DNA of 64,000 bases from Caulobacter endophyticus (GCF_003116815.1 NZ_QDKQ01000033.1:62001-126000), one strand, 5' to 3'. Counted from the stretch's first letter, positions 26,195 through 35,079 are shown. Notes: generated by a model not told the origin, from the sequence alone. Program-made: numbers and translations.

Positions 26195-27565
26195 ATGTCC
26201 GTCGAACGCACCGCCCTGCTCGACCGCGCCCTGCTGCCGCGCTTTGGACTGCTGTGCCTGGGCATCTGGCTGAACGCCGCCGACACCCTGGTCACGGCCA
26301 CCATCATGCCCAGCGTCGCCCGCGAGATCGGCGGTCATCAGTATTTCGGCTGGTCGGTGGCGGCCTATCTGATCGGCTCGATCGTCGCCGGCGCCTGCAG
26401 CGGCAAGCTCTCGCAGGGGCTGGGCCTGCGCCGCGCCACCGCCTTCGCCGGCGTGGTCTATGCGATCGGCTGCGCCATGAGCGCGCTGGCGCCCGACTTC
26501 GTCACCTTCGTCACCGGCCGGCTGGTGCAAGGCCTGGGCGCGGGCGCCGTGGTGGCCCTGTGCTACGTGGCGATCACCGCCCTCTTCCCCGAAAGCCTGT
26601 GGCCGCGCGTCTATGGGGCCGTGGCCGGGGTGTGGGGCGGGGCGACCCTGCTGGGGCCCATGCTGGGCGGGGTGTTCGCCGCCGCCGGTTTCTGGCGCGG
26701 GGCGTTCTGGGCCTTCGTGATCCAGGGGATCGTCTTCGTCGTCGCGGTGCTGGCGATGCTGCCCGGCGAGAAGCGGCAGGCCGGCCGCACCCGCATCCCC
26801 AGTCGACAGCTGCTGCTGCTGGTCGTCGGCGTCGGCCTGATCGGCGCGGCCGGGGTCGCAGCCTCGCCGGCGCTGGCGGGCGCCTGCGCCGCACTCGGCG
26901 TCGTGGCCATGGCCGCGATGCTGGCCGTCAACCGCGCCTCGCCCGACCGCCTGCTGCCGCGCTCGGCCGCCGACCTGTCGACCGCCACCGGCCTTGGCCT
27001 GCTGACCATGTTCGCCTGCGAGGCCGCCGCCATCGCCTTCACCGTCTATGGCCCCGCCTTCATCCAGGCCCGCCACGGCGCCTCGCCCCTGGTCGCCGGC
27101 TACGTGACCGGCGGCATCGCGGCCGGCTGGACGGTCTGCGCCATGCTGGTGGCCCGCCTGAAGGCCGAGCACGAACCGCTGGCCATCCGCGGCGGAGCCT
27201 TCGTGATCCTGGCGGGCGTCGCCGTGGCCGCCCTGGCGGTCACGCGCGGCGGGCTGTGGAGCACGGGCCTGTCGCTGCTGGCGGTCGGCTGCGGCTTTGG
27301 CCTCTGCTGGGCGTTCCTGGCCCGCCGGACCATCGCGGGCGCGCCAACAGAAGAGCAGGCCCTGGCCTCGTCCGCCGTACCCACGGTGCAGCTGATCGGC
27401 GGGGCGGCCGGCTCGGCCGCCGCCGGGGCCATGGCCAACCTGCTGGGTTTCGGCCACGGCATCGACCCGGCCGCCGCCTTCGCCCACGGCCCCTGGCTAT
27501 TCGCCGCCTTCGCGCCGCTGGCGCTGGTCGGCTTCGCGGCGGCCTGGCGGCTGGTCAGGCGCTAG
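26195..27565 (+). CDS. MFS transporter (DHA-type drug/H+ antiporter-like)
   Basis: A 456-residue protein with 12-14 hydrophobic spans. The N-terminus contains TATIMPSVAREIGG and the motif C region reads VWGGATLLGPMLGGVFAAAG (G-rich PLGG-like), a hallmark of antiporters that export drugs. Cytoplasmic motif A-like KLSQGLGLRRATAF follows the second span. It probably expels a toxic compound by proton exchange. No regulator is adjacent. It is followed closely on the opposite strand by the broken hepT gene. Confidence 0.85.
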   Translation: MSVERTALLDRALLPRFGLLCLGIWLNAADTLVTATIMPSVAREIGGHQYFGWSVAAYLIGSIVAGACSGKLSQGLGLRRATAFAGVVYAIGCAMSALAPDFVTFVTGRLVQGLGAGAVVALCYVAITALFPESLWPRVYGAVAGVWGGATLLGPMLGGVFAAAGFWRGAFWAFVIQGIVFVVAVLAMLPGEKRQAGRTRIPSRQLLLLVVGVGLIGAAGVAASPALAGACAALGVVAMAAMLAVNRASPDRLLPRSAADLSTATGLGLLTMFACEAAAIAFTVYGPAFIQARHGASPLVAGYVTGGIAAGWTVCAMLVARLKAEHEPLAIRGGAFVILAGVAVAALAVTRGGLWSTGLSLLAVGCGFGLCWAFLARRTIAGAPTEEQALASSAVPTVQLIGGAAGSAAAGAMANLLGFGHGIDPAAAFAHGPWLFAAFAPLALVGFAAAWRLVRR

Positions 27566-27902
27566 AGCCGGATGATGATCCGCTCGATAGCGGCGCGCAA
27601 ACCCGGCAACTCCACGACGACGATGGACCAGACGATCGTGAAGCTGATGCTGGAATAGCCGTGGGCGATACGGTTGCGGAGGCCTATGGACGCAACCCAG
27701 TCGACCTCAGGTTCAAGGTCGCGTACTTCGGACGGCAGTCGGGCCGCGCTTTCACCGATCACCAGCAAATTCATGGCGACGGCGTCGCGACGCATCACAT
27801 CCGACAGAAACGCAGCCTGGTCGACGTCGGCGAGAAGCTCTCGATCTTTACGATAACCTCCAGCAGCTCGGTCGCGTGGGTTCGAGCAGAAGCGTCAGGC
27901 AA
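27562..27902 (-). pseudogene. HepT-like ribonuclease toxin, broken by a frameshift
   Basis: The intact-looking C-terminal part (from GTG 27798) reads MRRDAVAMNLLVIGESAARL and later RNRIAHGY, the RX4HXY catalytic motif of HepT (DUF86) RNases. HepT's N-terminal helix is also present (ARTHATELLEVIVKIESF), beginning at a TTG (27902) that overlaps the end of mntA, but in a different frame. A single missing base at about 27829-27836 would account for the shift. So either the toxin is dead, or a sequencing error hides an intact gene, or only the shorter C-terminal part is made. The gene order (nucleotidyltransferase then HepT) is as usual in the MntA-HepT system. Confidence 0.7.
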
Positions 27903-28185
27903 AGACGACCTCTCGCAACACGGGCTCCTTGACGAGGCGATGCAGGCCATCCTCGGTCACCAGATCGACCGGTCGACCCAGCAGTTCCACCAGATCACGC
28001 TCCAGGCGGAAGAACCCGAAGCCCGGCAACACCGAGGGCTCATATTCCACCAGCACGTCCACGTCGCTGTCCGGACCAGCCTCGCCGCGCGCCGTGGAAC
28101 CGAAGACGCCGACGCGCGCGACGCCGTAGCGGTCGAGCAGCGGCTTAGCCGCGCGCAGTTTGGTGAGGGCCTCGTCGAGGGTCAT
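27895..28185 (-). CDS. MntA-type nucleotidyltransferase antitoxin
   Basis: A 96-residue minimal nucleotidyltransferase. The active-site motif is FGSTARGEAGPDSDVDVLVEY (GSX10DXD), with the third Asp in RPVDLVTED. In MntA-HepT systems the antitoxin adds AMP groups to the tyrosine of the HepT RX4HXY motif to neutralise it; that Tyr is conserved in the neighbouring hepT remnant. Promoter elements give a leaderless mRNA (see 28192-28217). Because the toxin gene is frameshifted, this antitoxin may now be an orphan. Confidence 0.85.
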   Translation of the reverse strand: MTLDEALTKLRAAKPLLDRYGVARVGVFGSTARGEAGPDSDVDVLVEYEPSVLPGFGFFRLERDLVELLGRPVDLVTEDGLHRLVKEPVLREVVFA

Positions 28186-28191
28186 GCGATT

Positions 28192-28217
28192 ATCATAGCA
28201 CGAAACATGTCGCTCAA
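28192..28217 (-). promoter_or_regulatory. Candidate promoter of the mntA-hepT pair, apparently leaderless
   Basis: On the minus strand, TTGAGC (28217-28212), 14 bases of spacer and TATGAT (28197-28192). The ATG of mntA begins six bases after the -10 box, which places the transcription start at or next to the start codon. The -35 box overlaps the 3' end of ecm. Confidence 0.45.
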
Positions 28218-30202
28218 GCCTGCTCCAGCGCCGTCGCCTCGACCAGCCGCACGACGTCGCCCATGATTTCGGTGATCCGGAAATCCTTGGGGGTGTAGAT
28301 CCGCGCCACGCCCATCTGTTTCAGGATCAGGGCGTCGGCCTCGGGGATGATGCCGCCGGCCACGACCGGCACGTGGTCCAGTCCCTCGGCCCGCATCAGC
28401 CGCACGACTTCCTGCACCAAGTCGAGGTGCGAGCCCGACAGGATCGACAGGCCCACGACGTGAGCGCGGCTTTCCTTGGCGCGGCGGACGATCTCCTCGG
28501 GCGTGGAGCGGATGCCGTCATAGACCACCTCCATGCCGCAGGCCCGGGCCCGGGTGGCGATCTGCTCGGCGCCGTTGGAGTGGCCGTCCAGGCCCGGCTT
28601 GCCGACGAGATAGGTCAGGGTGCGGCCCAGCAGTTCGGAAACCCGCTCGACCTCGGCCTTCACCGCCTCGACGTCCTCGGCCTCGCCGGTGGAGACGACG
28701 ACGGCCACGCCCGTAGGGCCACGATACTCGCCGAACACTTCACGCAGGGCGCCGGCCCACTCGCCGGTGGTGACGCCCACCTTGGCGGCGGCGATCGAGG
28801 GTTCCATGACGTTTCGGCCATCCGTCGCGGCGGCCTTGAGGTCGGCCAGAGCGGCCTCGACGGCGGCGGCGTCGCGATCGGCGCGCCAGGCCTGGATGCG
28901 GGCGACGACCTCGGCCTCCAGCTTCGGATCGATCGTCTCGATGCTTCCTTCGCCGGCCGACAGGGGCGAGGGCTCGCTGTCGGTCCAGCGGTTGACGCCG
29001 ACCACGGTCAGCTCGCCCGTCTCGACCGCCCTCACCCGCCTGGCGTTGGAGCCGACCAGCTGCGCCTTCATGTAGTCGATGGCGCTGGCCGCCCCGCCCA
29101 TTTCGTCGATCAGGGCGAGCTGCTCCAGGGCGCCCTTCGACAGCTCGGCGACCTTGGCCTCGACCACATGGGAGCCGGCGAACAGGTCTTCGTATTCCAG
29201 CAGGTCGGTCTCATAGGCCAGCACCTGCTGCAGCCGCAGCGACCACTGCTGGTCCCAAGGACGCGGCAGGCCCAGCGCCTCGTTCCAGGCCGGCAGCTGC
29301 AAGGCCCGGCAGCGGGCGTCCTTGCTGAGCGTCACCGCCAGGGCCTCGATCAGGATGCGGTAGACGTTGTTCTCGGGCTGCGGCTCGGTGAGGCCCAGCG
29401 AGTTGACCTGCACGCCATAGCGGAAGCGCCTCGCCTTGCTGTCCTGCACGCCGTAGCGCTCCAGCAGGATTTCGTCCCACAGCTTGGTGAAGCTGCGCAT
29501 CTTGCACAGCTCGGTGACGAACCGCACCCCGGCATTGACGAAGAAGCTGATCCGCGAGGCGACGATCTCGAAGTCCTCCTCCGGCACCTGGCCGCCGGCG
29601 CGGACGGTGTCCAGCACCGAAATGGCGGTGGCCAGGGCGAAGGCCAGCTCCTGCTCCGGCGTCGCCCCGGCCTCCTGCAGGTGGTAGCTGCAGACGTTCA
29701 TCGGGTTCCATTTCGGAACCTCGCGATAGCACCAGGCGATCATGTCGCCGATGAGCCGCAAGGATGGCCCCGGCGGGAAGATGTAGGTGCCGCGCGACAG
29801 ATATTCCTTGATCAGGTCGTTCTGGGTGGTGCCCTGAAGCAAGCGCCGGTCCGCCCCCTGCTCGTCGGCCAGCGCCACGTACATCGCCAGCAGCCAGGCG
29901 GCCGGGGCGTTGATGGTCATGGAGGTGTTCATCTTCTCCAGCGGGATCTCACTGAAGAGGGCGCGCATGTCGCCGAGGTGCGAAATCGGCACGCCCACCT
30001 TGCCGACCTCGCCGCGCGACAGGATGTGGTCGGGGTCGTAGCCGGTCTGGGTGGGCAGGTCGAAGGCCACCGACAGGCCGGTCTGGCCGCGCGCCAGGTT
30101 CGAGCGATAGAGCGCGTTGGATTTCTGCGCCGTGGAATGGCCGGCATAGGTGCGGAAGATCCACGGCGGATCGGGCGCGTGCTGATAGGCCTTGTCCGAC
30201 AT
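28214..30202 (-). CDS. ecm: Ethylmalonyl-CoA mutase (coenzyme B12-dependent)
   Basis: A 662-residue mutase. The N-terminal substrate domain contains PPWIFRTYAGHSTAQKSNAL, GLSVAFDLPTQTGYD, MNTSMTINAPAAWLLAM, GTTQNDLIKEYLSRGTYIFP and NVCSYHLQEAGATPEQEL. The C-terminal B12-binding domain contains VGKPGLDGHSNGAEQIA (with the cobalt-coordinating His in the DGHSNG region), VYDGIRSTPEEI and GLSILSGSHLDLV. The length and the PKWNPMNVCSYH text match ethylmalonyl-CoA mutase rather than the longer methylmalonyl-CoA mutase. It converts (2R)-ethylmalonyl-CoA to (2S)-methylsuccinyl-CoA in acetyl-CoA assimilation without a glyoxylate shunt. The next enzyme (mcd, 39738-41429) and the preceding one (ccr, 48868-50148) are in this window. 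Confidence 0.92.
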   Translation of the reverse strand: MSDKAYQHAPDPPWIFRTYAGHSTAQKSNALYRSNLARGQTGLSVAFDLPTQTGYDPDHILSRGEVGKVGVPISHLGDMRALFSEIPLEKMNTSMTINAPAAWLLAMYVALADEQGADRRLLQGTTQNDLIKEYLSRGTYIFPPGPSLRLIGDMIAWCYREVPKWNPMNVCSYHLQEAGATPEQELAFALATAISVLDTVRAGGQVPEEDFEIVASRISFFVNAGVRFVTELCKMRSFTKLWDEILLERYGVQDSKARRFRYGVQVNSLGLTEPQPENNVYRILIEALAVTLSKDARCRALQLPAWNEALGLPRPWDQQWSLRLQQVLAYETDLLEYEDLFAGSHVVEAKVAELSKGALEQLALIDEMGGAASAIDYMKAQLVGSNARRVRAVETGELTVVGVNRWTDSEPSPLSAGEGSIETIDPKLEAEVVARIQAWRADRDAAAVEAALADLKAAATDGRNVMEPSIAAAKVGVTTGEWAGALREVFGEYRGPTGVAVVVSTGEAEDVEAVKAEVERVSELLGRTLTYLVGKPGLDGHSNGAEQIATRARACGMEVVYDGIRSTPEEIVRRAKESRAHVVGLSILSGSHLDLVQEVVRLMRAEGLDHVPVVAGGIIPEADALILKQMGVARIYTPKDFRITEIMGDVVRLVEATALEQA

Positions 30203-30294
30203 CCTCGCGCTCCCGGCGGTCTTTTCTGATTATCGCCGGATGATGCGCCCGTGTTGGGTGCGGTGCAATATGAGGCTTCGCAGGTGCGTTGTCA

Positions 30295-30430
30295 GATCCT
30301 CCCCCCGAGGGGGGAGGTGGCCCGGAGGGCCGGAGGGGGAAGAGCCTCGAACCTTTCCGTCCTCCTGAACGCCGCAGTCACGTCCCCCTCCGTCGGCCTT
30401 GCCGACACCTCCCCCTTCAGGGGGAGGATC
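30295..30430. repeat. Dispersed palindromic intergenic repeat, copy C
   Basis: Begins GATCCTCCCCCC and ends GGGGGAGGATC. Left half: inverted CTCCCC...GGGGAGG with the GGCCCGGAGGGCC core; right half: CCGTCGGCCTTGCCGACACC and CTCCCCCTTCAGGGGGAG. It fills the space between the ecm start and the stop of the VOC gene, both on the minus strand. Confidence 0.75.
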
Positions 30431-30431
30431 C

Positions 30432-30917
30432 TTACTCCCGCGTAAAGCTCTCCGGCACCTGGGGGTCCGCCCCCGCCTTGCCCCACAGCACGATCTCGTT
30501 CCCCCACGGATCCCGGAACGCGTGGTTGTAGCCGTTGAACTCCGCCCAGTAGTGATCGCGCCACAGCACGCTCGCCCCCAGGCCCTCGGCGGTTCCCAAG
30601 ATCCGGTCGGCGCTGTCGTCGTCGCCGATCAGGATCCAGATGCGCGGCTTGCGGCCATCGGTCGACAGGGCGCGGGGCTCGACGCCGGCGGGCTCCGGAT
30701 GGGGGCGGGCGTTGGCGGCGTCGAAAATCCCCAGGTGCAGGTTGCCGATCTGGCTGTCGCTGCCGTCGGGGTTCTTGAACTGACCGCCAGGGACCATGCG
30801 GTGATAGACGCCCTGCGGCCGGGCGTCGTTCTGCCAGCCGAACACCTGCGCATAGAACTCGCCGGCCTTGGCGGGGTCGTCGCTGGCCAGGTCGACGAAG
30901 ATCAGGGTGTTGGTCAC
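30432..30917 (-). CDS. VOC (glyoxalase/dioxygenase-fold) family protein
   Basis: A 161-residue vicinal-oxygen-chelate protein: NTLIFVDLASDDPAKAGEFY, AQVFGWQNDA, KNPDGSDSQIGNLHLGIFD and the second module with LWRDHYWAEFNGYNHAF and DPWGNEIVLWGK. The two beta-alpha-beta-beta-beta modules and the C-terminal DPWGNEI are typical of glyoxalase/fosfomycin-resistance-like proteins. Enzymatic role unknown; it might be a lyase or binding protein. It is immediately followed by the SDR gene on the same strand (16 bases), so the pair is probably cotranscribed. Confidence 0.85.
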   Translation of the reverse strand: MTNTLIFVDLASDDPAKAGEFYAQVFGWQNDARPQGVYHRMVPGGQFKNPDGSDSQIGNLHLGIFDAANARPHPEPAGVEPRALSTDGRKPRIWILIGDDDSADRILGTAEGLGASVLWRDHYWAEFNGYNHAFRDPWGNEIVLWGKAGADPQVPESFTRE

Positions 30918-30933
30918 GGCGTGGTCCTTTGGG

Positions 30934-31764
30934 TCAGTCGAAGGCGATGGAAAGGGAGAGGTCGCGCCAGGCGTCGATGTCGGCCTTCAGTCCGTCGGCG
31001 GCGTAGGCGGCGTATTTCAGGGCGTCTTCGCCCAGCAGCAGGTGCAGGGGCGGGTTTTCGGCGTCGACGACCGCCAGCACGGCCAGGGCGGCCTTCCTCG
31101 GATCCCCGGGCTCGGATCCGGCGTGGTCGGCCATGATCCGCTCGGCGTCGCGGGCCAGGCCGTCGTAATCGGCGATCTTGCTGGCGACGATGGTCTTGGA
31201 GCCCTTGGCGAAGCTGGTGCGCAGACCGCCGGGCGCAACATTGGTGAGCTTGATCCCCAACTCGGCGACCTCGGCGGCCAGCGACTGGGTCAGGCCTTCC
31301 AGCGCCCACTTGCTGGCGCAGTAGACGCCGGTGCCGGCCCAGACCGCCAGGCCCGAAACCGAGGTGATGTTGACGATCCGCCCCGAGCGCCGCGCCCGCA
31401 TGGCCGGCAGAACGGCCTTCAGTACGGACAGCGGCCCGAAGACGTTGGTCTCGAACTGGGCGCGGACCTCTTCCAGCGAGGCCTCCTCGACCGCGCCGAC
31501 CAGTCCGTAGCCGGCATTGTTGACCAGCACGTCGACCTGGCCGGTGAGGCTTTCGGCGGCCTTGACCGCGCTTTCGACCGCGACCGGATCGGTGACGTCC
31601 ATGACCAGGCCGTGGGCGCGGCCTGGCGCCAGGGTCTCGAAGGCGGCGACGTCAGCGGCCCTGCGCACCGTGCCGGCCACGACGTCGCCTCGCGCCAGCG
31701 CCGCCGCGGCGATCTCGCGCCCGAGCCCGCCGGACACGCCGGTGATCAGCCAGGTCTGGGTCAT
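30934..31764 (-). CDS. SDR-family oxidoreductase
   Basis: A 276-residue protein with the SDR pattern WLITGVSGGLGREIAAAALA, NNAGYGLVGAVEEA, IVNITSVSGLAVWAG and the catalytic Tyr-Lys in GVYCASKWALEGLT. The C-terminal region (AERIMADHAGSEPGDPRKAA) is typical of the YurA/DltE-like SDR subgroup acting on ketones or small aldehydes. It may work with the adjacent VOC protein. Confidence 0.85.
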   Translation of the reverse strand: MTQTWLITGVSGGLGREIAAAALARGDVVAGTVRRAADVAAFETLAPGRAHGLVMDVTDPVAVESAVKAAESLTGQVDVLVNNAGYGLVGAVEEASLEEVRAQFETNVFGPLSVLKAVLPAMRARRSGRIVNITSVSGLAVWAGTGVYCASKWALEGLTQSLAAEVAELGIKLTNVAPGGLRTSFAKGSKTIVASKIADYDGLARDAERIMADHAGSEPGDPRKAALAVLAVVDAENPPLHLLLGEDALKYAAYAADGLKADIDAWRDLSLSIAFD

Positions 31765-31784
31765 GGAGTGATCCTGTCCAACTA

Positions 31785-31918
31785 GATCCTCCCCCTCTGG
31801 GGGAGGTGGCCCGAAGGGCCGGAGGGGGGACGTTATCAGCTGACCAGGTATCGGCCGTCTTCAGCAGACACTTCCCCTCAGTCGGCTTCGCCGACAGCTC
31901 CCCCTTCAGGGGGAGCGT
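31785..31918. repeat. Dispersed palindromic intergenic repeat, copy D
   Basis: Starts GATCCTCCCCCTCTGGGGGAGG, includes GGCCCGAAGGGCCGGAGGGGG, then the right half with CCTCAGTCGGCTTCGCCGACAG and CTCCCCCTTCAGGGGGAG. Very close to copy E. It lies between the SDR start and the stop of a TauD-type dioxygenase gene. Confidence 0.75.
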
Positions 31919-31922
31919 CTTG

Positions 31923-32783
31923 CTAGAACGGCGCGTCGCCCTTCACCCACAGGCGGTGCATCGTCCGGAAGTATTTCTTGTCGTCGTACAGGGTGCCGGT
32001 GTGCAGGGTGCAGCGGTTGTCCCACATCAGGATGTCGCCGGGCCGCCACTTGTGGGCGTGGACGAAGCGCTCCTGCGTCATGAAGTCCACCAGCTCGTCG
32101 AGCAGCGCCAGGCCCTCCGGCCCCGGCTTGCCGATCACCTCGGTCACCGTGCCGGTCGAGGGCCACAGCGCCTTGCGGCCGTCGGCGGGGTGGGTGCGGA
32201 TCAGCGGGTGCTCGACGTCGGGATTGGCCGCCTCCATCTCGGGCGACAGGATCTGGGCGCCGAACTCGCGGGTGGCCATGAAGTGCTTGTAGCTGTGGTG
32301 CAGGCGCAGGGGCAGCAGCTCGGCCTGCTTCTCAGCGCCCAGCGCCTCCCAGGCCGCGCAGCCGTCGGCCAGCAGGGTGTCGGAGCCCTCCTCCGGCGCC
32401 TCCACGCAGTAGAGCATGGTCAGCATCACCGGCTGCGGCTTGTAGCTGTAGTCGGTGTGCCAGCCGACGCCGTCGTTGTGGGCCCCGATCGGCTTTCCGT
32501 CGACCACGCGGTTGGAGAGGATGAAGATCTTCGGATAGCCCGGCAGGGTGAAGCGGGTCTGGGTGTGATCTTCCGGATCGCCGAACCGGCCGATGAAGGC
32601 CATCAGGTCGTCGGGGGTCATCTTCTGGTCGCGCACCAGCACCGCGCCGTGGGCGTGGAAGGCGGCGACCACGCCGTCGAGCTCGGCGTCCGAGGCGGTC
32701 GGCAGGTCGATGTTCAGGATCTCGGTGCCGAAGTCGTCTTTCAGGGGCTTTTTGGCCAGGGCGGGCGGCGCGTCGGCGAGCAT
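31923..32783 (-). CDS. TauD/TfdA-family Fe(II)/2-oxoglutarate-dependent dioxygenase
   Basis: A 286-residue enzyme. The iron-binding His-X-Asp is in GWHTDYSYKPQPVML, the distal His in DILMWDNRCTLHTGTLYDD, with the 2-oxoglutarate-binding Arg in the C-terminal part (RTMHRLWVKGD). It uses 2-oxoglutarate and O2 to hydroxylate its substrate (taurine, aryloxyalkanoates and related compounds in the family). ATG 32783 is preferred (MLADAPPAL); the frame continues upstream to 32816. It diverges from the Rieske dioxygenase operon across 273 bases. Confidence 0.88.
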   Translation of the reverse strand: MLADAPPALAKKPLKDDFGTEILNIDLPTASDAELDGVVAAFHAHGAVLVRDQKMTPDDLMAFIGRFGDPEDHTQTRFTLPGYPKIFILSNRVVDGKPIGAHNDGVGWHTDYSYKPQPVMLTMLYCVEAPEEGSDTLLADGCAAWEALGAEKQAELLPLRLHHSYKHFMATREFGAQILSPEMEAANPDVEHPLIRTHPADGRKALWPSTGTVTEVIGKPGPEGLALLDELVDFMTQERFVHAHKWRPGDILMWDNRCTLHTGTLYDDKKYFRTMHRLWVKGDAPF

Positions 32784-33056
32784 GGGATCGACCTTCGGGT
32801 GGCGTTGTTGCGGCAAACCTAGGCGGCTGAAAAATCACGGTCTTGCCTCAGCGCGCACCCTCTCTTGCCCGCCCCTCGTGCGCGTATGGTCAAAAGCGAG
32901 GTCCTTGCGCAGGGCGGCGACAGCAACGCCCGATCGGCGGGCGACCATGCCGCCCAGGCCGGCCGCCGACCAAGTTTTCGTGCGCGCTGGAGCAAGACCG
33001 AAGCACGGGCCGGCGCCAGCCTTGAGGGGTCTTCTCCCAAAAGCGAGCGCCCGGCC

Positions 33057-34259
33057 GTGACCCTGTTCAGCGACGCCTTCTTCGACGGGCTGTCCAGCTC
33101 CACCCACGAGGTGGGCGCGGCCGAGACCCTGCCGCCGGCCTGCTACACCGACGCGGCCTTCTACGATTTCGAGAAGGCCGCCCTGTTCGACCGCGAATGG
33201 CTGTGCGTGGGCCGGGTGGACCAGGTGCGCGAGCCCGGCGACTTCTTCACCACCGAGATCGTCGGCGAGCCGATCCTGGTCACCCGCAACCGGGCCGGCG
33301 AGATCAAGGCGATGTCGTCGGTGTGCCAGCACCGCGCCATGCTGGTGGCCGAGGGCAAGGGCAACGCCCGCGGCTTCGTCTGCCCCTATCACCACTGGGT
33401 CTATTCGCTGAACGGCGACCTGGTGAACGCCCCAGCCATGGACCGCACCTGCGGCTTCGACAAGAAGAAGATCAGCCTGCCGACCTTCAAGGTCGAGATC
33501 TGGCTGGGCTTCATCTTCGTCAATTTCGACGCCAACGCAGAGCCCTTGGCCCCGCGCCTGGCCGCCGTCGAAGCCGCCATCGCCAATTTCGACCTCGAGA
33601 CCGCCGAGGCGCTCGAGCCCATGACCGGCCAGTTCGCCTGGAACTGGAAGGTGATGTTCGAGAACAACAACGACGGCTACCACGCCAGCAAGCTGCATCG
33701 CGGCGTGCTGCACGACTTCATTCCCAGCGAGCTGGCCAGCTTCCCGGAAGCCGCGCCCGGCGACGCGGGCTTCCTGCGCTACAACGGCACGCTCCATCCC
33801 GACGCCAGCTTCAACCCGACCCAGAAGGCGGTGCTGCCGATCTTTCCCAAGCTGTCGGACGAGGACCGCGGCCGGGCGACCTTCGCCAACATCCCGCCGA
33901 CCCTGTCGCTCGTGATGACCAGCGACATGGTCATCTACCTGATCCTGCGGCCCACGGGTCCCGAGACCATGGCCCAGGACACCGGCATCCTGGTCGCCCC
34001 CGGCGCACGGGACTCCTACGGCTTCCAGGAGCGGCTGGAGATGATCATGACCTCGGCCGGCCAGATCATCGCCCAGGACATGCATGTGGACGAGCTGGTC
34101 CAGAAGGGCCTGCGCTCGCGCTTCGCCATCCGGGGCCGCTACAGCTGGCAGGAGGGGGCGCAGGTGCAGTTCAACCGCTGGCTCGCCCCGCGCTACCAGG
34201 CCCAGTGGGCGCGGATAAAGGGACTTGAAGCTCCCGCCGCGCCGGTGGAGGCCGCCTGA
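33057..34259 (+). CDS. Aromatic-ring-hydroxylating (Rieske) dioxygenase, large subunit
   Basis: A 400-residue Rieske oxygenase. The [2Fe-2S] ligands are C90-X-H92 (SSVCQHRAML) and C109-X2-H112 (FVCPYHHW). The catalytic domain has the Asp and His ligands of the mononuclear iron region in NNDGYHASKLHRGVLHD and continues through SWQEGAQVQFNRWLAP. The enzyme hydroxylates an aromatic or N-containing substrate with electrons from a ferredoxin/reductase pair, but no such gene is adjacent. The start is GTG 33057, since the frame upstream is not Rieske-like. It leads an operon with the extradiol dioxygenase (2-base gap), acetamidase/formamidase and AraC genes. Confidence 0.88.
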   Translation: MTLFSDAFFDGLSSSTHEVGAAETLPPACYTDAAFYDFEKAALFDREWLCVGRVDQVREPGDFFTTEIVGEPILVTRNRAGEIKAMSSVCQHRAMLVAEGKGNARGFVCPYHHWVYSLNGDLVNAPAMDRTCGFDKKKISLPTFKVEIWLGFIFVNFDANAEPLAPRLAAVEAAIANFDLETAEALEPMTGQFAWNWKVMFENNNDGYHASKLHRGVLHDFIPSELASFPEAAPGDAGFLRYNGTLHPDASFNPTQKAVLPIFPKLSDEDRGRATFANIPPTLSLVMTSDMVIYLILRPTGPETMAQDTGILVAPGARDSYGFQERLEMIMTSAGQIIAQDMHVDELVQKGLRSRFAIRGRYSWQEGAQVQFNRWLAPRYQAQWARIKGLEAPAAPVEAA

Positions 34260-34260
34260 G

Positions 34261-35067
34261 ATGACCTCGCGCCTTCCCGTCGTCTTCTTCGGTCACGGCA
34301 GCCCGATGATCGCCCTGGAGACCAACGACACCACCAAGGCCTGGCGCGCCATGGCCGAAGAGATAGAGGCCGCGCACGGCAAGCCCAAGGCCATCCTCTG
34401 CGTTTCGGCTCACTGGATCACCCGGGGCGTCGGGGTCACGGCGATGACCCAGCCCCGCACCATCCATGACTTCGGCGCCTCGTTCCCGCGCGCGCTGTTC
34501 GAGGTGCAGTACCCCGCGCCGGGTTCGCCCGAGCTGGCCGCCCGGGTGCGCGACCTGCTGTCGCCCGAGATCCCGGTGATGCTGGACGACCGCCAGTGGG
34601 GCCTGGACCACGGAACCTGGTCGGTGCTGTGCAAGGCGTATCCGGACGCCGACGTGCCGGTGATCCAGCTGTCGATGGACGGCGCGAAGTCTCCTCAATG
34701 GCACTACGAGATGGGCCAGCGGCTGGCTCCGTTGCGCGACGAGGGCGTGCTGATCGTCGGCACCGGCAACATCGTCCACAACCTGCCGGCCATGGACTGG
34801 GGCGCCCGGCACTGCGCGCCCTACGACTGGTCGCAGCGCTTCAACGAGGCGATCAAGACGGCGATCGCCGAGGACCGGCCTTCGCAGGCTGTCGAGTTCG
34901 AGAAGTTGGGCGAGGACGCGCGTCGGTCGGTTCCGACGCCCGACCACTACTGGCCGCTGCTCTACGTGCTGGGCGCGCGCCTGCCCGGCGACGTCGCCCG
35001 CTTTTCCCCCGACCACATCGAGCATGGCTCGCTGAGCATGACCAGCGTCACGCTGGCCGCGGCCTGA
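34261..35067 (+). CDS. Extradiol dioxygenase of the LigB/DODA family (4,5-DOPA dioxygenase-like)
   Basis: A 268-residue LigB-superfamily protein: FFGHGSPMIALE with a metal-ligand His, CVSAHWITRG, ARTIHDFGA-type PRTIHDFGASFP and VLIVGTGNIVHNLPAMDWG. It resembles plant and bacterial DOPA dioxygenases (YgiD/DODA type), which open catechol rings at the 4,5 position. ATG at 34261 follows the Rieske stop by one base. With the Rieske enzyme upstream it could cleave the ring that the first enzyme dihydroxylates. Confidence 0.88.
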   Translation: MTSRLPVVFFGHGSPMIALETNDTTKAWRAMAEEIEAAHGKPKAILCVSAHWITRGVGVTAMTQPRTIHDFGASFPRALFEVQYPAPGSPELAARVRDLLSPEIPVMLDDRQWGLDHGTWSVLCKAYPDADVPVIQLSMDGAKSPQWHYEMGQRLAPLRDEGVLIVGTGNIVHNLPAMDWGARHCAPYDWSQRFNEAIKTAIAEDRPSQAVEFEKLGEDARRSVPTPDHYWPLLYVLGARLPGDVARFSPDHIEHGSLSMTSVTLAAA

Positions 35068-35079
35068 ACGGAGATTCCG

